7,829 bases of DNA from an uncultured Lachnospiraceae bacterium (GTDB lineage: Bacteria > Bacillota > Clostridia > Lachnospirales > Lachnospiraceae): contig CADBRG010000036.1 of assembly GCA_902797015.1 (NCBI GenBank), positions 1-7,829 of the forward strand, written 5' to 3'. The notes below the pieces were generated by a model. It did no database searches and was not told the DNA's origin. It saw only the letters and a list, made by a program, of their open reading frames with translations. Position 1 is the stretch's first letter; each line of letters opens with the position of its first letter. The position numbers were made by a program, and so were the translations under genes. Below, one piece after another: positions 6,258 through 7,829 of this stretch.

Positions 6258-6298
6258 ACGAAAGCTTCCGCGATGCCGGTCATTGCGGGAGCTTTCGT
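6258..6298 (+). other. Long hairpin between ftsZ and argS
   Basis: Bases 6258-6275 pair with 6281-6298 in an 18-bp uninterrupted stem around a 5-nt loop, CCGGT. Two of the pairs are G-U (6267/6289 and 6272/6284), which form only in + strand RNA. The flank is TGCAACAAGCC, so there is no U tract and it is not a canonical intrinsic terminator. It begins 37 nt after the ftsZ stop. It could be an mRNA 3'-end stabiliser, an RNase III site, or a U-poor terminator. It is the only notable structure in the 125-bp gap. Confidence 0.7.
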
Positions 6299-6334
6299 TG
6301 CAACAAGCCATTCTTAAGACGAGTGAGAGACAAA

Positions 6335-6340
6335 AAGGAG
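6335..6340 (+). promoter_or_regulatory. argS ribosome binding site
   Basis: AAGGAG lies 5 nt before ATG 6346, in AAAAAGGAGAACAG. It fixes the argS start. I found no convincing promoter in 6221-6334, so argS may be read partly through from ftsZ. Confidence 0.8.
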
Positions 6341-6345
6341 AACAG

Positions 6346-7829
6346 ATGGATAAATTCCTTACAGTATTGACAAACGAAGTGATGGACGCATTTGAACGTG
6401 CCGGATATGACAGATCCTATGGAAAAGTAGGCGTTTCCAATCGCCCGGATCTGTGCGAGTTTCAGTGTAATGGAGCACTGGCTGCGGCAAAAGCATATCA
6501 TAAGGCGCCGTTTATGATCGCAGAAGATGTGGAAAAAGAGCTGGCAGGCAGCACATTGTTTGCAAAGGTAGAGACCGTAAAACCGGGATTTTTAAATATG
6601 GATGCATCTCCCAAGGCACTGTTGTCTTATCTGAACAGCATGGACACAGCCAAGCACTTCGGCTATGAAATGGAAGCACCTGCGCAGAAGATCATACTTG
6701 ATTACGGCGGACCGAATGTTGCAAAGCCGCTTCACGTCGGTCATTTGCGTTCCGCTGTCATCGGTGAGAGCATTAAGCGGATCCTTCGTTATGCCGGCCA
6801 TGAGGTGATCGGCGATGTGCATCTGGGAGACTGGGGTCTTCAGATGGGCCTGATCATTGAGGAATTAAAGAACCGTCGGCCGGAGCTGGTTTATTTTGAT
6901 GAAAGCTATGAAGGAGAATATCCGCAGGAGGCGCCGTTTACCATTTCAGAGCTTGAAGAGATCTATCCGGCAGCATCTGCAAAGTCAAAAGAGGATGCGG
7001 CATTTAAGGACGCAGCGATGCAGGCAACCTATGAGCTGCAGCACGGACGCCGTGGATATCAGGCACTGCTTTCTCATATCATGCATGTATCCGTGACGGA
7101 TCTGAAAAAGAATTATGACAGACTTTCTGTTACATTCGATCTGTGGAAAGGTGAGTCGGATGCGCAGCCGTATATTCCGGACATGGTTCAGAAAATGAAG
7201 GATGACGGCTATGCATATATCAGTGACGGCGCACTGGTGGTTGATGTAAAAGAAGAGACAGACACCAAAGAAGTGCCGCCATGCATGATCTTAAAATCAG
7301 ACGGCGCTTCATTGTACAATACAACGGACCTTGCAACGCTTGTAATGCGTATGCAGGACTATGATCCGGACCACGTGATCTATGTCGTTGACAAACGACA
7401 GGAGCTGTATTTCACACAGGTTTTCCGTTGCGCGAAGAAGACGGGAATTGTTCCGGAAACGACAGATCTGACCTTCATCGGATTCGGTACGATGAACGGA
7501 AAGGATGGCAAGCCATTTAAAACCAGAGAGGGCGGAGTCATGCGCCTGGAAACACTGCTCACAGACATTCAGAAGCAGATGTATCAGAAGATCTCTGAGA
7601 ACGATACGATGACAGAAGATCAGGCGAAGGTAACCTCTGAGCAGATCGCACTTGCGGCAATCAAATACGGTGATCTTTCAAACCAGGCATCCAAAGATTA
7701 TATTTTTGATGTTGAGAAGTTCTCTTCATTTGAAGGAAATACCGGTCCGTATATCCTGTATACGATCGTCCGGATCAAATCCATTTTACGGAAATATGAA
7801 GAGAACGGAAATGCCATTGCGGATACGAT
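6346..7829 (+). CDS. argS: Arginyl-tRNA synthetase, N-terminal part (partial)
   Basis: This class I aminoacyl-tRNA synthetase charges tRNA-Arg with arginine in the cytoplasm. The frame is open from ATG 6346 to the window end, giving 494 complete codons; roughly 90-110 residues should be missing. The N-terminal extra domain (about 1-95), which in this family contacts the tRNA elbow, begins MDKFLTVLTNEV. The catalytic core opens with GGPNVAKPLHVGHLRSAV, where HVGH (130-133) is the HIGH motif. In place of a canonical KMSKS there is GTMNGKDGKPFKTR (381-394), the modified form typical of bacterial ArgRS. The visible 3' part (about 460 onward) begins the alpha-helical DALR anticodon-binding domain. 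No internal stops or frameshifts were seen. It starts 125 nt after ftsZ; there is no functional link, and such adjacency may be lineage-specific. Confidence 0.96.
   Translation, partial: MDKFLTVLTNEVMDAFERAGYDRSYGKVGVSNRPDLCEFQCNGALAAAKAYHKAPFMIAEDVEKELAGSTLFAKVETVKPGFLNMDASPKALLSYLNSMDTAKHFGYEMEAPAQKIILDYGGPNVAKPLHVGHLRSAVIGESIKRILRYAGHEVIGDVHLGDWGLQMGLIIEELKNRRPELVYFDESYEGEYPQEAPFTISELEEIYPAASAKSKEDAAFKDAAMQATYELQHGRRGYQALLSHIMHVSVTDLKKNYDRLSVTFDLWKGESDAQPYIPDMVQKMKDDGYAYISDGALVVDVKEETDTKEVPPCMILKSDGASLYNTTDLATLVMRMQDYDPDHVIYVVDKRQELYFTQVFRCAKKTGIVPETTDLTFIGFGTMNGKDGKPFKTREGGVMRLETLLTDIQKQMYQKISENDTMTEDQAKVTSEQIALAAIKYGDLSNQASKDYIFDVEKFSSFEGNTGPYILYTIVRIKSILRKYEENGNAIADT

Noticed and set aside
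5736..6317. 193-codon + strand frame overlapping ftsZ and running past its end
   Set aside because: It is rich in Arg, Ser, Phe, Leu and Met as expected from an out-of-frame reading of ftsZ, and has no SD or family similarity. Its 3' part only covers the ftsZ-argS hairpin.
6221..6345. T-box or other tRNA-sensing riboswitch upstream of argS
   Set aside because: The gap is only 125 nt and lacks the T-box sequence (AGGGTGG...) and the antiterminator/terminator pair; the single hairpin has no U tract.
1..7829. Mobile elements, CRISPR arrays, tRNA genes or a novel defence or biosynthetic system
   Set aside because: Nearly all bases belong to recognised housekeeping genes or short regulatory gaps; no transposase, terminal repeats, repeat arrays or unknown large genes were seen.

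Overview
The window looks like chromosomal DNA from a Gram-positive member of the Clostridia, most likely a Lachnospiraceae-type gut anaerobe. This rests on moderate GC content, strong AGGAGG-type Shine-Dalgarno (SD) sites, protein sequence character (an FtsZ starting MLEI, a SEDS protein directly after MurD) and cluster order. No database search was possible, so the family assignment is inference. It is a core-genome region for cell-wall synthesis and cell division. No mobile element, CRISPR array, tRNA or rRNA was seen.

Region 1 (1-3625, + strand) is the distal part of a dcw (division and cell wall) operon: the 3' end of mraY, then murD, ftsW (or its paralogue spoVE) and ftsQ/divIB, with gaps of only 11, 5 and 11 nt. 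MraY makes lipid I, MurD adds D-glutamate to the cytoplasmic UDP-MurNAc-L-Ala precursor, FtsW is a septal SEDS glycan polymerase, and FtsQ/DivIB is a divisome scaffold. A strong hairpin at 3654-3679 closes the operon.

Region 2 (3706-4770, - strand) is a glyceraldehyde-3-phosphate dehydrogenase gene (gap) that converges on ftsQ and shares the hairpin with it. It has its own promoter and a hairpin-bearing 5' leader. The protein has an unusual cofactor-binding loop and a charged C-terminal tail.

Region 3 (4771-5107) is a 337-bp divergent control region between gap and ftsZ. It holds a gap promoter, a good ftsZ promoter (TTGACA, 17-nt spacer, TTAAAT), an 11-bp direct repeat around the ftsZ -35 box, a possible second ftsZ promoter, and a leader hairpin that would hide an upstream SD.

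Region 4 (5108-7829, + strand) is ftsZ (GTG start), then a 125-bp gap containing a long GU-containing hairpin without a U tract, then argS (arginyl-tRNA synthetase), which runs off the window end.

I see no undescribed multi-gene system. The most interesting signals are regulatory (the gap/ftsZ divergent region and the ftsZ-argS hairpin) and the atypical GAPDH cofactor loop.
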